NCBI GenBank assembly: GCA_963970005.1 | Contig: CAXAMN010021562.1 | Coordinates: forward strand, 645,851 to 709,850 | Source of the DNA: Durusdinium trenchii | Taxonomy: Eukaryota > Sar > Dinophyceae > Suessiales > Symbiodiniaceae | Length of the DNA: 64,000 nt | Direction of reading: 5' to 3' | Notes under the pieces: model-generated | What the model saw: only the letters and a program-made list of their open reading frames with translations | Database searches by the model: none | Told to the model about the DNA's origin: nothing | Shown here: positions 24,001 to 35,396 of the stretch, piece after piece | Position numbering within the stretch: the stretch's first letter is position 1 | How the letters are laid out: the number at the start of each line of letters is the position of its first letter | Position numbers and translations under genes: made by a program

Positions 24001-26380
24001 AGGAGACCATTTCGTCGGAGAGTATCACAAAACACCGGTCGTATGAGACGTACTGGTGGAAGACTTTCCATCATGCGCACACCAAACACCAGTGCTCACT
24101 ACTCTGCCTGAGGCATGCGGTGTGTTATTGTACGGATTTCGTTCCTCAAAACCGCAAGAACAGGGCAAGGGACTGGGCAAGGTTCAAACATGAGACTTCT
24201 GAGTGGAAAAAATGAATAGCCCCATTGAGTCCACAGAGCGGGCCACTCAAAGTGCCAAAAAGTCACAAACACCCAAAATCGGCTAGTCTCTAGAGAAACA
24301 TCACAAAAAAAAAGTTCAAAGTTCTTTTTCACTCTTTGTGAGCCCACAAACATCACAAAATCTCTCCCTGGGAGTTGGCCCAGAACCGCATTGGGGTGTT
24401 TCAATGTGAAGTTTGAGTTCACACCTTTCAGAAAATATCCTGGAAACAAACGCCCTCAAAGGGCTAGTGAAAGCAACGAACCACAAGACACCTGTGGTCC
24501 TCAAAGGCCTCACGTAGTCAAGCCATTTGCCAACAGTTGTGCAAATCTATCCCCCAGTTGATCTATTTAACGAGGATGACTACTTCAGAGTGTCAACAGC
24601 ATCGTCGAAGTCCTCGATGTGAAACTTCTGAACATCCATTCACTGGACATAAACATACACAAGTCTTGTAACTCGTGCATGTTCTATTATTTTTTCATCT
24701 GACTTTTAACTCTTTGCTAAAGAATAGAAACATCACTCTGATTGCATCATCCTTCAGTCTGGCTTACAGCATCTGAGAGGCCCACAAAGGAGGACCGCGA
24801 GGTTTGAGCTGCCTCACCCCAGGGCCAGTGGTCGGCGCTGGTTTTCCACGGAGTGCAGACATCACAAATCGAGAATGGGTTGCAGGATGAATCGACATCG
24901 GTCCCTAGTAACTATACTGTAGTGTTTACATCCAAGATATATATGCGATTGAGCAATCAAAACAAAAAGTTTGGCAATCCATTATTTCGTTAAGTAGATT
25001 TTTCATTTAAAGAATCACTTGCTCTCCACCCGAAACAGTACATACAAGTTGCCTCGGAAGGCTCACCAGTTTGGGCAGTGTTTTGTTTTGTGATTGTGAA
25101 GGTCGTGTATGTGGTTACCATGGTTCCTGTGGCCACAAACCAGGAGGCCAAGCACGGTTGCGCCATCGGTGAACCTGTTTCCGCTGGTGGAACAGCGGTG
25201 GTACGGGACAGCACCTTCTCATGGCTTCGCGTTCGTCACCAGGACTCCAGTGGACCGGACATCATCCCTGAAATGATGATCTTCCTTGGATGGTTCCTGG
25301 AAGTTCTTGGGTGGGTTCCTTGAAATCAAAATAAATATACAAACCAAAGCATATACAGTATTCATTTCATGTCATTTCTACCTTTTCTGAGCAAACAACA
25401 TCTTTGCTCAATATGCGTTGCTGCGGCTTAAAAGCCAACCTCCTTGAAGTCCTTCAGTGGGTTGTTGCCATAGCTTTCATACCTTCTCTCTTTGAAGGGC
25501 CCTGTTCAATCCTAAGTGAGATTCAAAATTCATCTAAACATCTCTAGACCATCCAAAGTATACAATAATATATATATATATATTGTATACTATATATATA
25601 TGTATACTATATATATATATGTATATTCTATTGTGAATATTATGGATGAAAGCTCTCACATCCTCTCACCCACCATCATTCAATCATGACCTCCACGAAC
25701 CATCCAATCTAGTCCACTTATACAGCTCGCAGCAGCTCCTCGCCCGTTTCGGAAATATGGATCCCCAGGATCCCCCAGTTTGCACTCTCCAAATCACCAG
25801 CTGTTCCATCTAGCCTCAGCAACCACAGCCTCTGCCGTCTCCTGCGGATCTGGCACCTGTGATCCACTTGGACATGAGGCTGCTAACGATAGACATGGAA
25901 ACTACAAGAATACTTCCCATGGATATCAAATTTTGGATATTTTTCGTCAGAGTCCCCTTCGACTGAAAGCACACCCAAGTAAATACTGCCACTTCGGCAA
26001 ATTATCTGGCACCTCATATTTTTCACATGAGTAACACATAGATGCAAATGCTTCCAAGATCTTCCAAGATTGATCTCGTTTTGTGCTGCCTTCAAGCTGA
26101 TTTGTGTGATTTTAGTTTTTGTTTTTTTTGTTTGTGTGTTTTCCACTGCCATCTAGAACAATATATCATACGTATCAATATGCTCACCCCCGGCCAAACA
26201 GCACGAGACTACACCGCAGCATCTGCCAAGAACGAAGCTGCAATCTGCTCGACGCGCCCCGAAAGCACCCCTTTCCACTGGCAGAAGTTGACCATGACAT
26301 GGCGCTTTGTGAAGGGTCCACAGATTTGCCAAACAAAAACTCGCCCCCCCCCAATTGACATAGCCCACAAGCTGATGCAA
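21040..26380. other. No confident gene
   Basis: A minus-strand island near 21770-21870 follows a good acceptor (CCCAATGTCTTCAG) and is open with ISTANTAARRRRDGPGELRS, a weak exon candidate. The short tandem TGTCACAGGA lies at 23812-23840. A large AT-rich cluster, 25558-25628, consists of repeated TATATATATGTATAC. Otherwise no coding signal. Confidence 0.4.
25558..25628. repeat. AT-rich simple repeat with internal palindromes
   Basis: Alternating TA runs are interrupted by GTATAC steps, giving several overlapping self-complementary stretches. It is the largest of about twenty (TA)n loci scattered through the window. Confidence 0.85.
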
Positions 26381-26390
26381 GCAAGATTTC

Positions 26391-26591
26391 TCATCCGCCG
26401 TTTAACTTCCTGAAAAAGCGTGGGCAGGCTATATCGGCTATCTTGCTATATTCCCTATAGATGGGCAATCGATCCTTCTCCCAGCTCTGTTCCTCTGGGC
26501 TTCCCCCACGGCTTGCGTCGTCCCCGCCGCCGAGCGGCGCCGCTTCATCTCGTCGCGGAGGCCTGGAAGGGCGGGGAGGGGGCAGCTCGAG
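26391..26591 (-). CDS. Candidate terminal exon, product unknown
   Basis: The minus strand has one of the best acceptors in the window, CTCCCTTTTTTTCAG, ending at 26592. From there one frame is open for 66 codons to a stop at 26391-26393, with PRRDEAAPLGGGDDASRGGS and then PEEQSWEKDRLPIYREYSK. Composition is hydrophilic and Pro/Gly-rich and then charged, as in a disordered C-terminal tail. It lies about 0.9 kb downstream of the ERF4-like gene on the same strand, but nothing ties the two together. No domain is recognised. An alternative frame rich in Arg is also open. Confidence 0.33.
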   Translation of the reverse strand, partial: LELPPPRPSRPPRRDEAAPLGGGDDASRGGSPEEQSWEKDRLPIYREYSKIADIACPRFFRKLNGG

Positions 26592-26918
26592 CTGAAAAAA
26601 AGGGAGTTGCACTTTTGGATGATCCACAAAGAGTCCCATGATCTGTTTGATGTTATTTGATGTCTTTAGCAACTTTAGCCACAGAGTCTCCTTTGTTCAG
26701 GTAAGGACCGCTGTAGAACCAGAACAAGACGAGTTCGTAGAGGACACCAGTCTACGGCAAGTCGACTGGAAGAACGTCATTGCACATCCTCCTGTCACTT
26801 GATAACACTGTCAGATTCCCCTGTAAATGGATAGTGCCTGGGGATGCCTGGGGGATCTGACACGCCACCTCCGTTCCACTTCGTTCCACTTCCCTCCGCC
26901 AAGCTGCGACTTTGATCC

Positions 26919-27070
26919 CTAACCCTCGTGCCATCGACTTCGGAAGGGGTCGTGCCCGGTCACACGCCTTCGAACTTGGAGTGCAAGGTCAAGGGAGTCG
27001 AGCCCTGCCGCGGAAGCGTTCTGCGGCTCTTGGGTCGCATTGGTTTTCGGGTCTTCCAACTCTTCCGGAA
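26919..27070 (-). CDS. Candidate terminal exon, product unknown
   Basis: On the minus strand an acceptor (TCTCGCTTAG) precedes 2 nt plus 49 codons and a TAG stop. The frame reads PEELEDPKTNATQEPQNASA and then AGLDSLDLALQVRRRVTG. A plus-strand frame across the same bases is also open, so the strand is not settled. The ERF4-like gene starts and ends upstream on the same strand, only 0.4 kb away. There is no recognised family. Confidence 0.28.
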
Positions 27071-27465
27071 CTAAGCGAGAGACATTCTGGCAGGAAGGAG
27101 GTAACACGGGGCTGACCTTTGCAGTATGTTGAGAGCAGCAAGATGGTCTCAATAGGCATGATATTTTGAAGTATAGAGGCGTTAAGTTTTAAGTGATGTT
27201 TTCATATCTCTAGTATTGCTAGTATACGTTCTATGAGCATCTACATGTGATGGTCTGAGGACTTTTTGCTTCGCCAACATGTAGGCTGTCAGTGGTCATT
27301 GAAAGCATGACAACGGCATCCATCATGTCCTGTTCAATCAGGATGTAGAACTTTGATGTTGTTTTAAACAACACTGTCACATGTATCAAAACTAGACTAA
27401 ACACAATCAAGTATATACTCAGAATTGAACTCCCAGCAGCTACCCAACCACCATGCCACATCCTC

Positions 27466-27840
27466 TCACGCAAAAATGGTGATCGCAATGACATCGTACG
27501 AGCTGTCGCCCGCAGATCTGCTCTCGTATCTGATCTTCACTTTGTTGTGCGGAATGTCAGGATGCTCCGCCAAAATCTTGTTCATCTTTCTTTCATGCCA
27601 GTAAGTCTTGGCACACAAATAAACGCCCAGTGTCAAAGGTGTCAGCAACAACGTATCAGGACCAGACCAATAAGCGCGTTGGTTTTTGGTTTGCTCGGCC
27701 ATCACACGAGAGTATGCCTCAGGAGACATTACTCCTTCAAGTTGGCTTGGGAGGTCATCAGGAAAATACTCCTTGCAGCATGAACCTTTAACAGGCACAT
27801 CCAAAGTCTGGGATTCAGCAGCCTCCACCGCTATAGCCAT
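27466..27840 (-). CDS. Golgin A7/ERF4-family protein (palmitoyltransferase accessory subunit)
   Basis: An uninterrupted 124-codon frame from ATG (27838-27840) to TGA (27466-27468). In this family the protein (human GOLGA7, yeast Erf4) partners a DHHC protein S-acyltransferase at Golgi or ER membranes and stabilises it for palmitoylation of Ras-type substrates. Family features visible here are the FP...LEG.MSPEAY block (residues 26-43; FPDDLPSQLEGVMSPEAY), a hydrophobic helix (about 64-77, LLLTPLTLGVYLCA), the basic YWHERKMNKIL stretch (about 80-90), and the C-terminal DVIAITIF (116-123), matching the usual (I/V)EITIF ending. Length is near that of the domain (about 110-130), so it is probably complete. 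An in-frame stop lies upstream at 27883-27885. A TTG at 27861 could add seven residues but is unlikely. A 22-codon out-of-frame upstream reading frame overlaps the start. No intron is needed. Confidence 0.82.
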   Translation of the reverse strand: MAIAVEAAESQTLDVPVKGSCCKEYFPDDLPSQLEGVMSPEAYSRVMAEQTKNQRAYWSGPDTLLLTPLTLGVYLCAKTYWHERKMNKILAEHPDIPHNKVKIRYESRSAGDSSYDVIAITIFA

Positions 27841-27883
27841 TGCCAACGGGCGAAGATCCAAACGGTGACGGCACCTCGCGCAT
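27815..27883 (-). other. Short upstream reading frame overlapping the ERF4-like start
   Basis: The first ATG upstream of the ERF4-like gene (27881-27883) opens a frame of 22 codons that ends at 27815, past the main ATG at 27840 and in a different phase. If the transcript begins upstream of it, it could reduce translation of the main frame. Whether it is in the mRNA depends on where the 5' end is spliced. Confidence 0.35.
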
Positions 27884-27888
27884 TAAAA

Positions 27889-27907
27889 CTCGAGCCAATG
27901 GCGACTG
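27889..27907 (-). other. Possible relict dinoflagellate spliced leader
   Basis: The minus strand reads CAGTCGCCATTGGCTCGAG, ending 48 nt before the ERF4-like ATG. Aligned to the last 21 nt of the dinoflagellate spliced leader (ending AGCCATTTTGGCTCAAG), 16 of 19 positions match, with a 2-nt gap in the T run. Relict leaders just upstream of genes are known in dinoflagellates, where trans-spliced mRNAs have been copied back into the genome. The intronless gene downstream fits this. A 10-nt match with one mismatch is expected a few times by chance in a window this size; the position, the orientation and the extra GCCA match raise the odds. Confidence 0.45.
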
Positions 27908-27909
27908 TT

Positions 27910-30890
27910 CTGACAAGGCAGAACCTGGTTCCCAACTTCCAAAGCAACCCGACCGTTTCCGACCGTCCTGCCTTGCCAGGCGGAGCCAAGGCCGAGTCAC
28001 CACGTGCCTGGAACGCCGCTGCAGTTGGTGTCAAGGCACAAAATGCACGACAACATCTTCACCTGTCCGTTCCTGGAGAGATGTGCATCCTGGTGTGCAC
28101 GCAAAAGAAACAGCAAATACATGTGAATCGCGATGCATTATATAAAAGAAACACATCCAGGAATTATTTCCTGAACGCTTCCGGGATGGTTGGATGATCC
28201 TGCCCACAAGACGTGCTGGTTCGATCTAAGCAGGCTACCCCAGAAAGCCACAAGGTTGAGAAAAACAACATCACAAGATTAAAACCTTGCATTGCATGTG
28301 TGTGTGTGATCTACCTCTAAGACTCTAAGTGTTTTTGGCCACCTGATGGACAATCCCAAAGGCTCACAGAAGTGACTGCCAATGTGAAGCAGTTGTCACG
28401 TTTGTTGTCATGTTTAGATATGTTTAGACTAATGTAAAACCATTCATTCGTAAGGGGAGTCGACTAATCAATGGTCTGCATGATCCGTCATAGCCCAAAC
28501 CGCCCTATGGGCAATTGAATCATGCCAATTCCAAACCCCGCTGAACAAAAAGCACTTCCGTGCCTGGCGGAGCTTGGCGTTCTCAGCCTCCAAGGATGAC
28601 CGTCTGACTCAACAACCGGGTGCCACGGTGCAACTCGTAGGCAATGAGGGAAGTTACGCAGTTACGCCCCGAATAATAGAGATTCCTTTGGATCCATTCT
28701 CAAATTCCTCGTGAGTGGCACCAGTCAGTAAACCTCTCTCTTGCAGTTCTTTGACGTATTTTCCCCATATCTACATCATCCAAAGAATAGCATCCCACAC
28801 ATGTTTGCGAAAAGGATTGTACCATCTGTAGCTTCAGTGATGGTGGTTCTGCAAGTTCTGGGTAGTTTGTATGATAATTTTGGGAGTGCTGCTGGTGCTT
28901 TTCCTTGAAGGGGCAGGTTACCTTGTGCATTCCTCATCAATACATTCCTTTTTCTTGTAGGACTGCATATTATATGCACTATATATGTCCCCGCAAAAAT
29001 GGACTGCGCATGCTTTCAAGATAACATGATGGTGTTTCTGACATCTCCAGTATAAACATGTATACAGTATGTAACGGGAGATGACGGGCGTTGTTTTACA
29101 CGTACTTAGATCTCACAGGAGCAATCTCCAACAAAGTATTGTAATTAGTGTGGCACACTGGCACACCTGTTGGATCTTCTTATTCCGTTGGTCTTTCCAA
29201 GAGAGATCACAAAACCAACCACTCTGCAGAAAGGGCACAGTCTCACAGGGTCTTCCATCCATTTCTTCCTCTTTCATTGCCTAGTACCCAAATGTCATTC
29301 AATCAAAGTCTAGTTGTCCAAACTGTTTCAAGTCCTTTGGGGGAGCAATGGCACCATTGAAAATGAGTGTTCGTTGCTGCTTGCAACCGTTTCTTGGTCC
29401 TAATGGAAAAAAGGCATTGTCTTCAATCTTCAATAACGACAAAAATATAGACATTGAGATGCTACGGAACTTCAAACTCTGCACTATGTGGAAGCCATGT
29501 TGTTATGTCGTTATTGGTCTGGGTATCCCTTCAGTCTCGATTTTTGACCGCACCTGGGCCGCCGGTACCGGACTTGACTCGGCAGACATCCTGAGATGGC
29601 ACACATTCAGCTGAGGGCAAAGAAGCACGGGAAAGGATGGTGATAGTGATGATTGGATTGTATGAAAAAACACATGAAGCTTAATCCTCTCCAAAAAGTC
29701 ATTCTTGAGAAAACGTCCAATGAATCTACACCGGAAGGATCGGGGAAGAGCCATCAAGTTGAAGTATCAAAGAAGTTTGGTCCAGATCCATTTAGCTCAT
29801 TTTGTGGATTAATTTCATATGATCGCAGATCTGGAATAGAATAACATCTGTTTATACAGTATATATACAAGAAAATAGGCTTCGGCCTTCGACTCAAGAC
29901 AGGTTTTCATGCATGCAAACTTGAACAAACTCTGAACTCTTGTTCGACTCCCAATCCATGACAATCCCTTCGAATGCCCGTTGGCATTTGCGTAGTAACA
30001 AGTATCTCTGAAACCTAGAATATTGATTCTGTTGAATTGGCAGTCAGTCAAACCCTCAAAACGACAAACAGAAACAACAAGTACCACGTTACTTGTCATG
30101 TGTCATAACACGTCTCTTGGACCTTCTCAAACCCTCACACCGTCACATCATCTCAGCTCTAAGGTACGGAGCTTCCATAATCTCTCCTGGCCTGGCGTTT
30201 TGTTCCACGCCCGACGCACTTCGCTTAAGCTGATTTAACCTGGAAACAGGCTTGTTATATACATATATATATATTTAGACATGTATCGTAAATATATTTA
30301 TGTTTTATTCGCCCGTGAACCCGATGATGCTACTTTGTTCCTGCTTGGTTCCCATTAAAAGTCCCTGGATTGAGCATTTTGCTGAGGATTAGGTCCAACA
30401 AAAGGAGTATTCGGGGCCACTCTTCTGCACTCCTCCCGTTCTTCTAGTGAAGAAACACAAAGGAAACCACGGACTCTTGGGTCAAGTTGCAACCACCTCA
30501 CCGGCCCCTGAGCCTCCACCCCAACGGCCCAACGGCATGACCCGTTTGCGCCCGTCTGACGACCGATCCATGCCTGACGGATCGATCAGAGCGGGCCGTC
30601 TGCGCCTGGCAGTGAGTCATGGAGGTGCAGGGGGTCACAAAGGTCACAAGCCCGGCACCGGCATTTGCAGTTTTGTTTTGAATGATGATCAGCCAACCTT
30701 TGAATTCGCCTTTTGACGCGGCGGCATACATGTTCTAAAAATGATGAAACACCAAGCCCATATCAGCAGGTCTTTGTATCAAGACAAGAATACTCACCAA
30801 CAAAAACAGTTCCTAGGCAACTTGGGAAAGTTACTGTATGATTTTTAAGGGAGATTTGGGAAGGTTAAGGATATTGAAGGCAATTTTGGC
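27910..30890. other. No gene seen
   Basis: The first 300 bp carry open frames on both strands over a moderately GC-rich stretch (27900-28090), possibly upstream sequence of the ERF4-like gene. The rest holds only short frames, a (GT)n run near 28298 and AT-rich tracts near 29850 and 30255. Confidence 0.45.
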
Positions 30891-30895
30891 AGAAT

Positions 30896-30950
30896 AGGGT
30901 TTCCGAAGAAATTTGAGCGGATTAAGGGTTTCCGAAAAAATTGAGATTAA
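30896..30950. repeat. 28-bp direct repeat, two copies
   Basis: AGGGTTTCCGAAGAAATTTG and AGGGTTTCCGAAAAAATTGA recur with a 28-bp offset inside a purine-rich stretch. Confidence 0.6.
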
Positions 30951-31350
30951 AACAATTTAAGGAAATTTGTAAGAGATTCACGACTGTAGAAAACAACACG
31001 TTGTTAAGGGAAATGTTGCATCCCTTATATAAGTTCTCTATAAAATGTCTTGCCAGATCCACATGGTCCCACAACGCTGACCCTATATGCAAAACCAAAT
31101 CTCTAGTGCAGTCTAGTGCCGCGTGGGGAACTGCGTGACACAGCACTCCACTGCTCTTTAAGTTACTTAGCAAGGGTTCACAATGTAGCTTCATGTGTGA
31201 TTCTTCGCGCTCCTTCTCTTCTCTCATGGGCTCTGGTGCCCGAGGCGTCCTGAGAGAGTCCCTCCACTCCTGCGTCCGCTCCGTCAGCGTGTCCGAGGGC
31301 CCACTGTCTGGAGCCTCGTCCACAGAGGGGGAGTTGGGTTGGGAGATCGG
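30922..31350 (-). CDS. Candidate exon-containing frame, product unknown
   Basis: The minus strand is open for 142 codons (about 31350 to 30925) before a stop. The first third, SVDEAPDSGPSDTLTERTQE then WRDSLRTPRAPEPMREEKER, has the charged, Ser/Pro-rich look of a real protein segment. The remainder, from about 31190, is less convincing and may be intron. No ATG begins it, so an upstream exon would be needed. No domain is recognised. Confidence 0.25.
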   Translation of the reverse strand, partial: PISQPNSPSVDEAPDSGPSDTLTERTQEWRDSLRTPRAPEPMREEKEREESHMKLHCEPLLSNLKSSGVLCHAVPHAALDCTRDLVLHIGSALWDHVDLARHFIENLYKGCNISLNNVLFSTVVNLLQISLNCFNLNFFGNP

Positions 31351-31418
31351 TCAGTGAAGCACTCGTTCATTAGCCTGAAATTCCACCAAGGATGAGATCA
31401 CCAGTTATTCTTTCCCCA

Positions 31419-31567
31419 GCAGTGGGCACTGCCGGACCTCCACCGCAAGCGCCAGATCGCAGTGGGCATTACCGGACTTCAACCGCGAGGGCCAGATTGC
31501 AGTGGGCACCACCGGACCTCAACCGCAAGCGCCAGATCGCAGTGGGCACTACCGGACCTTAACGGCA
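31419..31567. repeat. 40-bp minisatellite, about 3.7 copies
   Basis: The unit starts GCAGTGGGCACTACCGGACC and continues TCAACCGCAAGCGCCAGATC. Copies differ by one to four substitutions. Confidence 0.9.
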
Positions 31568-31569
31568 AA

Positions 31570-34500
31570 AATTGCCCTTGCATGGTGGATATGCCTTGAA
31601 ATGCCAGGATGGTGATCTTTCAATTTAAAGTATTTCTTTGCATGAAGAACCCGGTATGAATGATACAACTTATCCCCCCAAAAGCAGCTGTAACAGTTTG
31701 ATGAACCTTGCTGACGTGCCTCTAGGTTGGACGATCATCTCTTATCCATTCATCTCTTGCGGTCGGAAAAGAAATTGTAAAAACACATTTACGGAGCTCT
31801 TCCATGTGACCTGATGTGCACACACTGCACACGTGAGGTAGGGTGAGGCCTCTCAACGACTCCTCGGAGTGAGTGACCTCTCAAAATCCAGAGTCGACGT
31901 GGCCAATGTGACTCCACAAAACATCACAAAACTGTTTGTCCACAGCCACCCCGTGGAGAGAAAAGGGGGAAAAGGGCCCTGCCAAGTCTTTTCTGCACTA
32001 TTTCAGCCTTTTCTGAGGAAGCTCTTCTAGGAGCGCTTAAGTTCACATTCATGATAAACACACATCAAAGAAACAGGTTGCTCATGATGATGTTGTATCT
32101 GTGCAAATCAGTTCATTGGACCAGTTGATTCGGATGGAAACTCCAATGGGTACTTTTGAGAGGGGACCCAATCATCAAACAAACTTCCACACACACATGG
32201 GATCCAAGTAAAATGGCCAAGTGGAATGTTCATTGGACGAATTACCTCAGGCCGACAGTATGGAGACGGTGTTTCTATCCCTTCAGTGTTCAGCTCAAAA
32301 GAAATCCCAAGGAACCGCGATCATGGTTCCTTGAGATCTAGCAAAGGTGAAGGTGTGCAAGGCAAATGTTCATGAATTACCACCTCATACCACCTCCAAG
32401 TTTGGAGCATCCCAGAGGTTTGCTGTGCATTTCCATTCCCAGATTGCTGTCGAGCGGCATGGACTTCCAATTTCACCTCGGGCACCTGTAAACTGGGCTG
32501 ACCGAGATACCAACGAGTTTGGCCACTGATGGCTGTTCTTCATGAGGGATATATTATTTGAGCTTCAATACGATATTGACGATATTTCAGATATGTTGAT
32601 CTCTCACAGTGATGTTTTTGTTCGAATCAACATCGAGTCAGTTGACCAAAGGCCTTGTGATGGGGAAGCGGGTGAAGCAGGTCCGAGGCAATGGGTTTGA
32701 CGAAACATGCCTCGTGGTAAGTGGGTGGGATCTGTTGAGAATGACTTAAATGCATATCAATGGAGTGCTAACTGCCCCTCCACCCCACCAGCAGTGAACC
32801 TGGCCTTACTCTCTTTCCACCTTGAAACTACAAGGACCCCTTTCCCAACATCCAAATTTACACACCCACCGGCATAATCGAAGCATGGCTTTTCTTGTGA
32901 AGGATCGGATCTGTCCATACAGTATCGGTCTATGGACAACAACAACAACAACAACAACATGTCTACCATCTTGCCTGAAGTGGGCCTGACTCATTGAACA
33001 CGCCCTGTCGCAACAGATTCGATTCCTGTGTTCACTGTAGGAACTAAAATGCAATGCTTATATGTTCTATATGATAGTGTGACTCACCGGCTTAAGCATG
33101 GTGGATGAAATCATTCAGCCTGCCCCAACCATGCATGAACACTCGAGCCTTTCTAGGAGCAGGAGCACCTGTCGGCGAATCCCAGAAATTGAAGGCAGGG
33201 CAGCGTCGATTGGCCAATTGTTATGATGAAATCAAGTCAGCATGTGAACATGGCAAAGCCATTAGATTTTGACCCATCCGCGAGCCTGGATTCAAGTTGC
33301 CACTTTAAAGTGATCCTTGTCTGATGCAGTTAATGGCCTTGTGTGATCAGCGGCACTTGTCAGCTCTGGTATATGCCAGTGACTCAGGACACCTCATCTA
33401 GCTTGATGTCGTGTCGTGCTTGGACAGCTCTGAGTGTTCGGGTGGTCGAGCGATAGGTGAAACAAGAGTCCACAAAAAGTACTCTATCCTTGGTAGATGT
33501 TGATACACACCTGTGGGTTTGTCGGAACCCTCTCACCTCAATTACCAGGATTATTCCACGTCCGCCCTGTGACTACTGTAGTTTCCATGGAGTTTGTCGA
33601 ATGCTCACACGATGCTACGCAGGTAGCTACTGCTTCATGTCAGCAACAAGGTGCACTAGATGGTATGTCCAGAGTTTCAAGGAAGTAGGACCTCCAAGAA
33701 AGGTGATGAGAACAATACTGTAAGCGGTGACAAAATTGTCACTGACAATCAAAAAAGTCACAATATATCACAATACTCTCTATCTATATATATAATACAT
33801 ATACAGTATATACAAATTGTTATAATTGCATGTGGATAGAAGTTAAGTTTATAATGTGAGGTTGGTCTAGTCAATATCACTGTTGAACTCCTGACCCGGA
33901 ACAATACACGTGGAATCCTGTGCTGCCTTTCCAAAAAATCAGTAGATACCACGAGCATCCCATTCTCAAAAGCACTCTGTGGAAACTTTCACAACCCGTC
34001 CAGCCACACGGGTCTCCCTTTCGCAGCACACCTGGGCTCGACCTTTCGACGGCATCCTTGGCCTGCGACAAGGACGTGCAGAACTCAGAATCAACTGGTT
34101 GCATCAAATCAAAGTCAAACAGGACTGTGAACTCCATGGCACTTGTGTGCAGCAACTCTTAACATGGTACTTCTGACCACACTCTGCCCCAAAAGTGCTT
34201 CGGCTGCAACTTAGAGGGGATCATTGAGAGTCAGTACGCACTTAGACTCTATGATATGATATGTATTCTATTTGTTTGGATGTGTTTGGGCATACTTGGA
34301 CCACGGCTTTTTGGCACTGCATCTGCAATGTTGCCTTGCTCCAGCTAAAGTGGGCTGAATGGTCCGTGTGCCATTGCCCAAACTCATATCCATGAATCTA
34401 TGGGGTATTTGAATGGACACTCAAGTCAGCTCCAGAAAACATCCCTCAGGAACTGTCAGGTGTGCTGGATATTCTTCAGCCGTGCTCCTTCCCCAGTTTG

Positions 34501-34640
34501 AGGAAAATAACTTCAGTATCAGTATATCCCCTTGCAAACTGCCATGCATCAAGCGGACGATGGTTTCATCTCCCAGACGGCCAAACGGTGGTTTTCTCCC
34601 AACTTGCTGTAGCCCATACAAAAACATCTTGGAAGCACAT
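31570..34640. other. No gene seen; (CAA)n at 32937-32958
   Basis: Unique-looking sequence with short frames only. A (CAA)n microsatellite of about seven units lies at 32937-32958 and a (TA)-rich tract near 33780-33800. Confidence 0.5.
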
Positions 34641-34651
34641 GTATCACTGTA

Positions 34652-34786
34652 TCACATTGTATCACCATGTCTCCCCATGTCCAATCTGAGAACCTTGACA
34701 TCGGCCTTCTCAAGTTGATCCGCAAGTGAGGAAGGATCGGACCACAACCGGCCGGGCCAGCCGCCAGGGTGGGCTGCCAAGAGCTG
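34652..34786 (-). CDS. Candidate exon, product unknown
   Basis: After a minus-strand acceptor (GGGCTCTAG, ending at 34787) a frame of 44 codons reads QLLAAHPGGWPGRLWSDPSS and then LADQLEKADVKVLRLDMG before a stop at 34652-34654. The LADQLEKADVKVLRLDMG part is strongly protein-like. A second minus-strand frame starting at an ATG (34843-34845; MAPKQPSEGDSLEAGEGG) overlaps it and is also plausible. The two could be joined by an intron or only one may be real. No family is recognised. Confidence 0.3.
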   Translation of the reverse strand, partial: QLLAAHPGGWPGRLWSDPSSLADQLEKADVKVLRLDMGRHGDTM

Positions 34787-35212
34787 CTAGAGCCCCCCTC
34801 TCCAGCCTCCAAGGAGTCGCCCTCGGAAGGCTGCTTGGGCGCCATCTGACGTCGAGCCTGACAGTGGCTTCAGAAGTGTTGTGTTTGTTTCAAGCACCAA
34901 AAGAAGGAGACACGCGACGCAAACTAAGAAAACCAGTCAACTTCGATGTTCAGGTTCAAAGTGAGTAGATGGTGCAGTTCATGGAGCTATTGTCTAGTCT
35001 TTGGAATGTCCAAGAATCATATTTGCCCAATACTAGGGCAACCACCCAACCAACAGGTATAACTCCTTGCTTTTCCAAATCATCATCGGATCTTCTTTTT
35101 GACTTCATCATTGAGACTTCGAAACCGGGTTAAACCGTCGGCAAACGTGATGCTCTTAAAGGGTGTATCATTCTGTTCATTCATCTGTCTGAGCTCCCAA
35201 TGAGACCAATAC

Positions 35213-35396
35213 CTTCAGCTCCCCTTCCCCCGCCTGCCGCCGGCGCTCGATCTGTCGCGCCACCCGCTGGCGCTTGGCTTCCAGCGCGGCGGCATCCTTT
35301 CGACGTGGGATGCGAGGATGATAGGCTATCCACTGCCTTCGGATGTGGGTGCCCACTAGTGGCGTCCGGCATTTCAGTTTGCCCATAGACCAAATG
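35213..35396 (-). CDS. Candidate internal exon with basic helix, product unknown
   Basis: The minus strand has a CATCCCAG acceptor at 35397-35398 and a strong donor, CTGAAG then GTATTG, at 35211-35212. The enclosed 184 nt are 1 nt plus 61 codons, reading SMGKLKCRTPLVGTHIRRQW and later RRKDAAALEAKRQRVARQIE then RRRQAGEGELK. The second half is a long Arg/Lys/Glu/Ala helix, possibly coiled coil or nucleic-acid binding. The frame stays open upstream as far as 35605, so the 5' edge is uncertain. This is among the best unassigned exons by composition. No domain is recognised. Confidence 0.4.
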
